64,000 bases of DNA from Cyanoderma ruficeps. Lineage: Eukaryota > Chordata > Aves > Passeriformes > Timaliidae. Shown piece after piece: positions 25,219 to 36,237 of this stretch. The stretch is from the NCBI GenBank assembly GCA_008694505.1, contig VZDJ01007747.1, positions 12,927,947 through 12,991,946 of the forward strand, read 5' to 3'. The notes under the pieces are model-generated. The model saw only the letters and a program-made list of their open reading frames with translations, made no database searches and was not told the origin of the DNA. Made by a program: the position numbers and the translations under genes. Within the stretch, counting starts at the first letter, position 1; each line of letters starts with the position of its first letter.

Positions 25219-28200
25219 AGACAAAATGAAAGAAACCAGCAAAAAACCCCATTGTTTCCTTTACCCAGGAAGGAAGCCTTTATGGGAAAATCCCTATGGA
25301 GGGCATCCAAGTCCATTTGGCCGTGAACTAAAGCTCCATGGCAGTATGTGCACAGCACCACGTTATTGCAATTGATCCAGGGAACTTAGCCACTGGTGCT
25401 GGAGTAAACCTCACTCTTCAATCCCAGAATTCTTCAATTTCACAACATGGAAGCCCTTTTCCTTAATCCCTTCTTTGTGCAGGAGAGGAAGGCTCTAGCT
25501 CCCACTTTTCTGCAGCAATATTTTTATGAGTATAGCTTTACCAGATTTGTGTGTGTGTGTGTGGTAAACCGGGTTTTGCACTATAGCACAGGATCTGGAT
25601 TTTGAAAATCTGTAGTCTGTGTCTTTGACCATATGAATTTGGTTCACAGCCAAATAGAAATAATGGTTTAGAAATAATCAGTTAGAAAGAGATGAACTTG
25701 AAATGGTGGTAATAATATTTCGACAACAAAAAGTAAGAGCAAATTTATTAGTATGTATAAATAACTGAAACAGAGTTTACATTAAATAAGATTCTCTCCA
25801 AATGCAAAGTTATCTGAATTCAATTATCAGCAAAGATTGATAATAATGAATAATTAATAATTAAAACAATTACAAAAGGATTACGAATGCAAATTATAAA
25901 GCTAAGTGACCACTGGCAAAACAGACAAAAAGAAAGAGGAATATTTTAAATAATGAAAAAATCTATAAAGCTAAAAAAAGAAAAAAAAAACAAAAACAGT
26001 TTAAATGAAAACATCCAAGGGGCAAAAGCCTATGTTTACAATCAATCCTTTATATCACTTAGCTAAGATTTTAAAGTCTTTATGCTTTATATACAATGGT
26101 TCTGCAATTGATTCACTATTATGAATCTGATTAAAAGCTTTGATATGTAGAAGATATTGCACTCAACATGAGATAATTCTGGAGGTAAATAAATCACCTG
26201 GATTTTAGTGATTGTCTACAGACTAGGTTTTATGAGCTGATTTTTTACAGTGCAAATGAGCAAGGGAAAGTGCTAATCAGTGCACACGTGTATATACATA
26301 AATACGTATGTCTAAATAGCAAATTGATTCAAAATCAGAAGAGTGTGATTGGCTATGACTAGCAAAAAAAAAAAAAAGAAAGGCGACAGAGAGAGTAGGA
26401 ATTAAAAGGGGAAATTCTTTTAAAAAGTTTATATATATGAACGTCTATACAACTATGGTGAAAAAGAGGACAGCTTTTTTATATGCCTGTGCTTGTTTCA
26501 GGGACCAATAATGACAGCAATTAGAAATAAAGAAAACTCTAGAGGGTTTTAACCTAAAATTAAGTAAGGCAACAACTTTTATAAATGGAAAGATTCATAA
26601 GGAAAAAAACCCCAAAGATATCAGAATAAAATCCATAGCTGATATTTCTGATATTAATATGAATCAAGTTTTATAGTGTATTATATATAAAATTAATCTT
26701 AGGTTTGATGTGAGCTGTTTAATAGGTGAAGATGGTAAAATTGTTAGCAGTGTTGTAGAAAATGCAGAAATGAGCAATAAATATTCCTTTCTTTACTTGG
26801 AAGAATAGGGATAATACATTCATATAAAATGATTTCTGGTCCATTTTTAAGTGGAAATAATAAAATTAACTACAGGCCAACCTTTTACAGTCTCCAGATC
26901 CCAGGAGCACACAGTCCATGTACATCTCTGGCCTACTAGTGAAAACAAATAATATTAATTGAAAACTGGCTGTAGTGTAGGATGCAAAAGTTTGAGAACT
27001 GTGCTACTGTTCAAAGAAGGCAGGTGGAAAACTGGGCTGCCTAGTCTAACTGGCAACATGCAAAAAGTGATGTAAGATTTGATTTTTGAATGTAACAATG
27101 AAAGAATGTTTAGACAGTAATCAAGAAAGAACACGATTTTATGGAAAATGTGGCCTATCAAATATCTCAGTCTAAGTCTACAGATATGTGTGTTTTATAG
27201 ATAAAATTACCTATAAAAACACTGAGGTTTCTGTTGTACAGAAAAAGCTGCAGGAGAAAACAATGAAACAGGTAGCACAATCAAGGCTGAAAGATGAGTA
27301 AAAATATAGATAAAATTACAAAGCATATTTTTAGTGTCAATAACAGTTCATCCCTTGAACAAGATGGATGGATTATTTATTTTGGTGTGCAGCAGAACCA
27401 GATGGTTTTATGTCTTTTCTGAAAAGGTACCTCATCCAAGCAAGGCTCAGACTGAATGGCAATTTAACTAGATGGATTGAATGGCCTCCAGCTCTAAGAA
27501 GTCAGAACACCAGTCTATTCTAGTTGCCAACTGTTGAATGTGCCAATACATTACTTATTTTTCCATTTTACATCATTACTCTTATAGAAGAATTGAACCT
27601 TTAGCTTCAAAATATTGAATCTCAACCCCAAAATTTTTGTAAAATTTTTAAACAGGGTATCTTTTGAAAAACATATTGGGAAGAAAATTCAAAATAGCAA
27701 TGGAATAAAGATCAGAGAAAATGCCCTAGATCAGTTATTTGAAGTACAGGAAAAAAAAAGTGCTAGAATAAAAATCATGCAGTGTGATGGGCCTGAAGCC
27801 CACTTTATTGCTAAGAACATCCCTGCAAAAAACTAATGTGCTGTGTAATGGCCATAACTGTATTAACAGCTACAAGGAGGGCTAAAAATATCTCTTATCT
27901 TTGAATTGCTTTGCAACATGGGAGATGTCACCTTGAGGGTAGAAAGAAAACAGATATTTATTCCAGAAGAGCAGGAAGTAAGTCTTGGCTGCAGCTATGC
28001 CAAGTGGGCATTTCCCAATTAAGCGCAGTGCAGTTGAGGTGGAAGGGCTTTGAATAGCTTTGCTGCCAAGAACTCCTAACGGCCTTGTTCACTTCTATTT
28101 TTAATGGTTTGCCAAAGTGAATATCTGCTGTCAAGTGGTTGGCGTGTGTAACTGATGATGATTATAGGGTCAAGCTCGAGAGCGGCAGTGGAAAAACAGT

Positions 28201-30358
28201 ACAGTACTATACAAAACAATCCCTTCTTGCCCTACATTAAGTGCCAACAGCCCTCAACCTCAGAAGGGTTTTTCTCCCTTCAAACATATGTATTCATGTC
28301 TCTAAAACAGTCACTGCTGGCTACCAGTTGTGCACCACTTGGATTCAGATGGAGATAGCTGAGAGGGAGCTGCCATTGCTACTGAAAATGGCACAGATTA
28401 TGGTTAGAAAGAAATACCAGAGAATTCCTCACCACTGGAGCACAGAGCTGTATAAGTATTACAGCAAGCAGAAAAAAGTATCCGTCATATATTGGCCAAT
28501 TCACTTTGATCTCTATTAGCTATTTTCTTTTTTTTTTTCACAGTCACAGTTTTTGTGTTTTTCTGTTTTCTGGTATTTTAGAATAACAGGACTGTTTCCT
28601 CATTGAAGTGACAGGCAATGAGTTGGACGATGGCACTGAAGCTAAAATACTTTTGCAATACATATATATTTGGCTGGCTGTGCTTGAATTAAGTTTTAAT
28701 AAAAAGTAAATTTAGAGATAGTTTCCCTTTGGATATTATCACCAGTTGGAATGAGATAATTAAATTAAATTACCATGGACTCCCTTAAGGAAACTGCACT
28801 TTCCTTTCAATCAGTCTCTTAGATACCATGACTTTATAACAAAGCAATTATTACAGCATCTAAAAATGGATTTATTTCTACATAGCATTTTAAATAAAAT
28901 ATTTCAAGTCACATTTAAATTAATACCAAGAAAATATATCAGAAGAACTTGAATTTGAGAAAGCATATTTCTGCTATGTCTGTATCTGCTTTGGCAATCT
29001 GAGGTTTAACTTAGAGAAATCTTTATGTAAGAAGCAATTTACTCAAGGTGACGTTTTCTCGTTCAGATACATAGGGGCTTTACTCATTTTCTGAAGGTTT
29101 ATATTAATACTGCAGGGGTCTAATAATCTAATGACCTTGCCATAATCTTCCTCATTGAAAACTGACATTTATATTTGTATGGATAAATAAAACATGTAAT
29201 GAGGGAAAACTCAAAATAGGCCTGATTATAACTCAAAGTAACATGTCATAGATTTTATCATCTTTACTGGCAATGAGAACCCATGTGTAATGATGATGTC
29301 ATTTACAATCTCAGTTAATTCGATTTCTTTTTATGTTAGGCTTGATCATTTGGAACTATTGTAACAAAATGAAATAACAGTGCTACGTATTTCAGAACGG
29401 TAAATCAGAAATGTAGCTGCACTTGGTTATGTTGTCAAACCATCATGTTGACTGTTATAACGATTAGGGAATTCCTCAGTAGTATATAAGTTCCTGAAAT
29501 AGGATTTAGGCAATAATAACATAATACTGAAATGGTATGGCACCCTTGGGCACCAATGTAAACATCTGGTCCTTTCAGTTAACTTGACTTTTTAACATCC
29601 TATATTTTGTGATGTTAAAACATGTTTTTTTAAAAAAAAACTATTGATAGGTTTCCAAGCAAGGCTTATTAAAAACACTGGATAAGGTCTTTGAAGCATG
29701 TTGCATTCAGCTGTTTGTTTTTAAATTAGTGTGTGCTGTGCAAACAGCTGGTGAGAGGGTACATGGCACAAAGAGAGGGAATTAGGTAAGTGGAAGGCGC
29801 TGAACCTGAGAAACTCATCCACTTCTACCAAGGGATGGTGGATAACAAGATAAAATGTTTTGGTATTGTCCCACACTGTAAATCATGCTCAACACATTTT
29901 GAAAGGTTCTGACAAGTTTTCAGGAAATTTTTGCTTTCTCTTGGGATTTCAGTGTGCAGGGTACTGTACCATGTAAGTATAATTCTGCTATTACTAGTAA
30001 CAGGTCTCAGTCTTTGTAATGACTTTGCAAGTTTTTACAGATGGGTTTGTCAGACTGTCAAAATTTTCTTTGCCTTGCTTGGAGTTTTGAGGCTTGGTTT
30101 GTTTAACTGGAACAGCAATTTTTCTAACGGCCTAGTGTGTAGGCTTGGTTTGTTTTACTTGAGATTATTTCATTTTAATTATTTTGGTACAAGTCATGAC
30201 GACTTATGTTTTGGAGACTGAATTATTTAGGGATGCAACCTAATGATAGAGTGTAGGGTAACAGGAGAATGGGATAGCAGCAATGGTTGTGAAAGTGAAG
30301 TTCCCTGCAGGGTGCAGTGTGCAGGAAGGAGATTGTGAGAGAGTAAGGTAGACACCAG
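25219..30358. other. Unique AT-rich non-coding sequence
   Basis: No gene. It contains a (TG)8 microsatellite, A-rich runs near 25976-25999 and 26364-26377, and an interval at 27840-28170 that is less AT-rich and free of obvious repeats. Open frames are all under 100 codons and unrecognised. Confidence 0.55.
25548..25563 (+). repeat. (TG)8 microsatellite
   Basis: Eight uninterrupted TG dinucleotides are present. Nothing nearby suggests a function. Confidence 0.95.
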
Positions 30359-30487
30359 CATAGAATGTTCTGAGTTGGAATGGATCCACAAGGACCATCA
30401 AGTCTAACTCTTAAGTGAATGGCCCATCAAACCTACAACTTTGGCATTATTAGCACCATGCTCTAAATAGCTGAGATAGTCTCACAG
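30359..30487 (-). mobile_element. CR1 LINE 3' fragment, antisense
   Basis: The left edge 'CATAGAATGTTCTGAGTTGG' is the reversed CR1 tail. It is followed by the reversed 3' region 'CACAAGGACCATCAAGTCTA', 'CTCTTAAGTGAATGGCCCAT', 'TTATTAGCACCATGCTCTAA' and 'GCTGAGATAGTCTCA'. Only the non-coding 3' end of the LINE is present; it is truncated at about 30487. Confidence 0.92.
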
Positions 30488-30603
30488 TTTCTAATACCAG
30501 GATTCTGTAAACATATCACCAGGAGACAGTCAAAGAATTGTGGGTCTGGAAATTGAGGAAAATTAGTTTTAGGGTAAAAAAGATCAACCAAAATTATCAA
30601 AGT

Positions 30604-30760
30604 GTGTGGAGTCTCCCTCACTGGAAATAATCAAGAACCATTCGACACAATCCTGCACCGCGTGCTCTGGGATGACCCTGATCCAGCAGGGAGGTTGGAC
30701 CAGATAACCCACGGTGGTCCCCTCCAACCTGGCCCATTCTGTGACTCTGTGATTCTGTGA
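30604..30760 (+). mobile_element. CR1 LINE 3' fragment, sense
   Basis: The sense CR1 end is clear: 'GTGGAGTCTCCCTCACTGG', 'GGATGACCCTGATCCAGCAG', 'GGAGGTTGGACCAGATAACC', 'GGTGGTCCCCTCCAACCTGG', then three copies of an 8-bp tail unit (ATTCTGTG / ACTCTGTG / ATTCTGTG). It is among the best-preserved CR1 fragments here. With the fragment at 30359-30487 it forms a diverging pair, truncated ends facing each other across about 115 bp. The 87-codon minus-strand frame at 30584-30847 is its antisense. Confidence 0.94.
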
Positions 30761-33700
30761 CTGACATACAGTAACTGTGGAAGCGGTCAGAGAAGCCTCT
30801 GCTTCCATACTTACTATGGATAGAGCAGCTGTAGTTTCAGAATTCATGTATTTGTGGTTATTAAGGCAACTACTGTAACAATGATTTTTTTTCCTGTGCT
30901 TTGATTTGACCTAATTATTTTTATTAGTTAAGATGTCTATAATTTTTGCCATTACACTTAAGATGTGTTTCCTTTTTGCTTATTGCAAGATTTTGAAAAT
31001 AATGGTATGTGTGCATGGCATGATGTAGAGATCTTTGAGTAGCAATAGGTATTAGTTATATATTTACATAAAAGTTCTGAAGTGTAATACCACATTAAAG
31101 TCTTATGCTCTTAGGTACAACACTGGTGCTAGAATTAAGTTCCTGCAGACACATACATGCTGTACTCTAACACATGGGTCAGCTATGTCTATTATCTTTT
31201 ACTCCAAATGTAAGCATAAAAGTAGTTTTAAAATGGGACTATTTTCCTTTTTAGATCTCCTTGCACTCATACACTGTTCCTAACATCTAATGTCAAGAAC
31301 CACAGGAGTTTAAATGAATGATAAGTGGTATAGAAAAGCTGGAAGAGTCCCACCTGTCTGGAGGTGTTTTTGTGAAAAGAATCTATTGATAAACAAGATC
31401 CCCAGTAAGGGATACCACAGACTTTTTCCAAAAAAGGCACTTATTTAAAAAAAACCCACCAGATTTTGTTAAATGTAACTTAATGATCCTATATTTCTCT
31501 CTTCTTCTTATGCTTGCCTGAAATCAGTCAGTGGTCTAAAAAGTTACTGCAGTGTAACACAAAGACACACACACACATAAATATATGTATGTAGATGTGT
31601 GCAAGTAACATCTTCAAACAAGCCTTGTTTCTCTAAGAAACTCATACTTCCTAGTTACAATTAGTAAAATTAGTCAACTTGCCACAAGAGACACAAGTAT
31701 AAAAGCTTTGATAAGTCTCTGCTATTTGGTTTATCAGTACAAAGGGTTTTTTGTGCAACCAAATATGGCATACATTTCGGGAAGAATGGAGCTCAAATAA
31801 TATTCACACCCCAAATGCATCAAGTATTGAGAGCAATTTATATTTTCAAGCAGTGATATTCTGTCTCTCCTTTGCAGTAGAACTCATTAAACCAGTAAGT
31901 GATGTAGGATTAGTCATGCAGGAACACTGTATGGGTTCATGCACATAACCACATCAAAAATATAACAAAGAGAAGACTACATGATCTTTTGTGTTTGGCC
32001 ACCCTTTTCTAATTTTCTCCTTTTATTGATAAATGGTTTACAACTGTATCTTTACTAAGATTTTCTCTCAAGGTTTCATATCTCAGTCATTATCCTTCCT
32101 ACTTTATTTTTATTGGTATATATCATCCTGTCTAGTATCTCTGCCCAGATTCTTTATTTACAAGTGACAAGTATTTTATTTGTATTGCTTCCCTCAGGGG
32201 AGGAATAACTTGATTCTCTTATTGCTGTTTCTGTAACCATAATATTTTCCTTTTCCCACGAATTTGCTCAAACTCAGAAACTTCCTACTAAGTTCAAGCA
32301 TGTTCTGATACATGTCCATAGCTTAAATGTTTCTGTGTGTATTGGACCAATATGCAAATTTGAAATGTCATTTCTGTTTCAAAATTTAAGTTTTCCTTCA
32401 CAAGACGATCTCATGGTTGTGTGGAAACTTTTGTGGGTGGACTGAATTGAACTGTGGCTGTGCCTAAAGCTGAAAAGAGACTGCAAAAGAGATGTATACG
32501 TGTGTGTAGGTCTATTTCCAATGCCCTTACTTTATGTGTATTGAGGAACAGGGAAAAATGAGAGCACCAGGAATCTCTAAAGTTCTGGTGACTCAAATCT
32601 CCTAAATCCTCGTAGATTTAAAAATTGCTAAAAAGAGACTGAAGTCTGCCTGCTCTATCCCAAAGAGAGAATTGAACCTGGTGTGTAGCAAGGTATGCAA
32701 ACAAATGCTTGTAAAGCTCAGGTGGAGGAGAAGCAAACAGCCACAGCTGCCTGCACAAAATATACCACACAGAGAAAAAGGGTGAGGTGCCACCTCAGCG
32801 GTTCTTAAAGGCTAGAAACTCCCAGTGAAGCCTTCTGTTCACTTAATCAAATAGAGACCTCTGTTTCACCCTCCCAAGGCAATGTAAAGGAAAAGCTCCT
32901 CTGAAGAGCTAGAAGAGGAAGGTTATCCTTAAAGAGCCTTTATCATTTTCTCTCTCCCGAAACTCAGGAGATATCTTTTCTGTGGTGAACCAGTGGGAGG
33001 AAAGCATGACTTCTTTTTCTAACTATGTATCTACATTCCTGATTATTGCACAGGCTTGTAAAAACTCCTGTGATAAATATACCATGACAGTAGATGACTG
33101 TCACTGACAGGTCGACCATAAGTTCTTTTTAAATGGACTATAAGCAGTTAACTCTTGAAAAAATGCTATCACCTGTAGTTAATTTTTAAGAGCTGCTTAT
33201 ATGCAAAGGTATATTTATTACATAAATTGGTCTGTCCACCAGTGACTTGCATTTATGCATAGCTCTACGCTGTAGTATATATCTATATAAATAAAACAAA
33301 AGTGATGTGTAATTATAAATAACACTTTCGGTCTTTTAAAGACTTCCCATAGTTGCCTTAAAACTTTTTTGTTAGTCTGTGTTCTGCTTTGTAACTGCTT
33401 TTAGTTGAATCTCTGTGATGATATTCTGTTTCCAGTCTCATTATTACCATATACTTTGTGTAATAAACTGAAACAATTTATCAGTCCATAAACTAAAACT
33501 ATTAAAAATTAACTAATTTGTTCTGCTTCTTAGTATTTTCTCAACTGCATTTGCATAAATTTTACACAGCTTTTAAATCACACAAGAGCCCATGCTTAAA
33601 TTTGCAGTGCATACAAGAGCAATGAGTGAGTGTCACATTCCGTCAATCTCTGTTATGTAGTTTAATCAGACTACGAAGCAGTTTTGTATCAGGATCCTGA

Positions 33701-35353
33701 ACTTTCTCCTTCCAAACAAATTGTACTTTTTGAAATCGTTTCATTTCAGTGCCCTGAATCCAGTTTCCCCTGATACTCAAGCTGATGATCTCCATTTGGT
33801 CTGTGGCTGTGCAATCTCATATGCGTAATCTGTAAAGTTTAAGAACTCCTGCCTACATTGTGGTAGAATGAACAGGCCCTGAGTTAGATGAGGGGCTCAT
33901 GATCCAGGTACACCCAGTGGCTCTTCCTAGAAAATGGCAATCAAAAGCAAAGCTCAGCCCATGGCCTTACCCAGTGCATTTATGCTTCAGAAAAAAGCAG
34001 TAAGGAAAAAAAACTGAATTATTATTTTGGTTTATGACGACAAAAATTAAACAAAGAAAATTTCACTGTCAATAAACTGCTAAGTTAGGCAGACATTTAA
34101 ATAATCACTTGATCTAATTCCTATTCAGTAAACTTATATAAGTGTGTTCTTGATATCTAAATGAATGAAGTCATTCCCAAGCTCTAATGTTTTCAGAATT
34201 CTGTTCTTTTCAATAGTAAACTCTTCTATATATAAAAAAAGAAATATAAGTGACTTTAGTGCATACTTACAACTTCAGAGCTAAGCTTGACCTCAAATGG
34301 TTTGTTTGTGATCCATACATGAGACACAAAATGAAATAGATTTCTGTGATTGCTGATCTGGCTTTACCATAAAAATCCTATTGATGAATTTACATATGTG
34401 AAAACTCATAATTCAGTGAAATTCATGTGTGAAAATTCTCCTTTTTTTAATTGAAAAGTAATATTGCAAGAAGAAAGAGTCTTATAGAGCCTGAAATCAC
34501 AATCACAATAAAGTATGTCTGTAATTTAATCTCTTCTGTGCAACGCAAATACTTTTTAATTTAATATGGAGGCATCACGTTTACAATTTTACTTTTGTTT
34601 ATGAATCCAGCTATAGGTTTTGGTATATGAAACCATTTTAGCTGCCATTGACTGACTTGCACATTATTGGTTTTACAAGTGCAGCTCTTCTGGGTTTTCA
34701 GGTGCTCTCACATTTATATCTTCTGTTAAGATTTTTGCATGTCCTTTTCATTCCATTCCTCAACACTGGGGTGGCAGTGTGTGCCCTCCTTGCTCTTAGT
34801 GTGCTATTGAATTTGGCCATACTTTTCCCCTCTTTCTGCCTACCTTCTGCAAAATTCTAAAAAACATAATTCCCCTGAGCCTGGAGCTCTCAACTTCTTT
34901 GTGTAGCTCTAATTGTCTAATTACCTGTTCAGTGCACAATGGGGAAGGATTCTAATATTTTCATTTCTCCACTTGGTTTCTATCTCCTTTTTCACCTTTC
35001 TTTTTCCCTTTTTTCCCCCCAGTCATGTTAACCATCTCAGTTTCCAGCTCTGGAATATCCCTTGATTCCCTTTTTTAGTTTGCTTTCCATAACTGAGTAA
35101 GTAGAAGCTTTTATGATATATGTTTTATTTATATAGTTTTCTTTCTATTATTAAGTGATTTGCCACAAATTCCCTTATTAATTCTCTACAGTCTTTAATG
35201 CTTTCTTATACACTAATCATTAATTTCTTTCCCTGGGATTTTTTCAATAAAACCATACTTTTCCTCTAAATACTCTTTGTCTTGTGTTATTTATGCCCAT
35301 ACTCTGCCTTATACCTGATGTATTTTTACCAAGTAGCACTATTATGCGTGCAT
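30761..35353. other. Unique AT-rich non-coding sequence
   Basis: No gene. An (AC)n microsatellite lies at 31565-31577. A 7-bp inverted repeat (TGACAGT/ACTGTCA) lies near 33090. From about 34640 rightward the plus strand becomes pyrimidine-rich; a T/C run ending in CAG near 35023 imitates a splice acceptor without a supported exon. Confidence 0.55.
31565..31577 (+). repeat. (AC)6 microsatellite
   Basis: Six AC dinucleotides are followed by a degenerate AT/GT-rich run. Confidence 0.9.
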
Positions 35354-35404
35354 CATTTTTCTTTACCAAATGTAGCTACAAGCTACATTTGGTAAAGAAA
35401 AATG
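35354..35404. repeat. Perfect 24-bp inverted repeat, 3-base loop
   Basis: The arms 35354-35377 and 35381-35404 are exact reverse complements over all 24 bases, with ACA between them. No partner terminal repeats or target duplication are seen, so it does not look like a MITE. The loop is too short for a normal microRNA precursor. Directly abutting the right arm is an 11-bp perfect tandem duplication, then an AT-rich run. The combination suggests a local template-switch mutation. A pseudo-open frame runs through it (35284-35664) but has no recognisable domain. Confidence 0.97.
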
Positions 35405-35425
35405 GTTGTCTTAAGGTTGTCTTAA
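35404..35425 (+). repeat. 11-bp perfect tandem duplication
   Basis: GGTTGTCTTAA occurs twice without a gap (35404-35414, 35415-35425), immediately beside the hairpin. A (TTTTA)-like run follows at about 35430-35455. Confidence 0.97.
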
Positions 35426-36152
35426 GGAAGTTTTATTTTTATTTTATTTTTATTTTGATTACAAGCAGAGCAATATTGCCTGCTTTGGCAGATTACCTTT
35501 TACCTTTGTGTCTTCAAACATATCCTCTGTGCCATATCAAAAGAACCACTGTGTTATTTATATGCAGAGTTGAATGTGAACACTGGTATTACACATGTGC
35601 ATCTGCCTGTTCTTCCAATCTTATTACCACGCTTAATGCACTCCAGGTCTTCCCTAGGAAATAAAACTTACCCTTTTCTTACTAGCATTTTGTCTTTTAT
35701 ATACTTTTATTCGCTCAGCAAGTTTATAGTCTGCTTGTCCTTTCTTTTTAGAGGAATTACAATAGGTTTCTGTAATTACAATAGTTTGCAATTTGAAGCA
35801 TCTACAATCTTAGTCCATAAAAAATTAAACTAATGTAGGTTTCATCTGATCCCAATAACCGATAGTGGTAAGTAGAACTAATAAAAATACATACAGTTAG
35901 AAAAATATATGACTTCTACTGTTTTCTTTACACATTTATGCCAGATGATATTTAGTGATATAAATGGTGTGATAACCTTAGATAAAGTTGCTTCACGATT
36001 AACTGAAACTTGCTTCTATATTTAGTAATCTCCTATACCCCTGTAATTTAGTAATATTTAATGATCCTATATTAACAAAACATCTTGATGCCAAGGCGAG
36101 AGGTACTGACCTACTCTCCTCTGCTTTTTTGGGAAATGCTATTCTAATGTCT
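35426..36152. other. Unique AT-rich non-coding sequence
   Basis: Beyond the short AT-rich run at its start I see no gene, tail repeat or other structure. Confidence 0.55.
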
Positions 36153-36237
36153 GCAACCTGCTCAAGGTGAACCTTAGCAGGGAGGCTGGACCAGGTGATC
36201 TGTAGAGGTCCCTTCCAACCCCAAACATTCTGTGATT
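36153..36237 (+). mobile_element. CR1 LINE 3' tail
   Basis: The sense CR1 end is present: 'GCAACCTGCTCAAGGTGA', 'GGAGGCTGGACCAGGTGATC', 'AGAGGTCCCTTCCAACCCC' and 'CATTCTGTGATT'. It is 5'-truncated to about 85 bp. Confidence 0.92.

Noticed and set aside
24969..25361. Minus-strand 130-codon open frame
   Set aside because: It crosses the antisense of a CR1 tail, contains the peptide pattern typical of that antisense reading, and has no recognisable domain.
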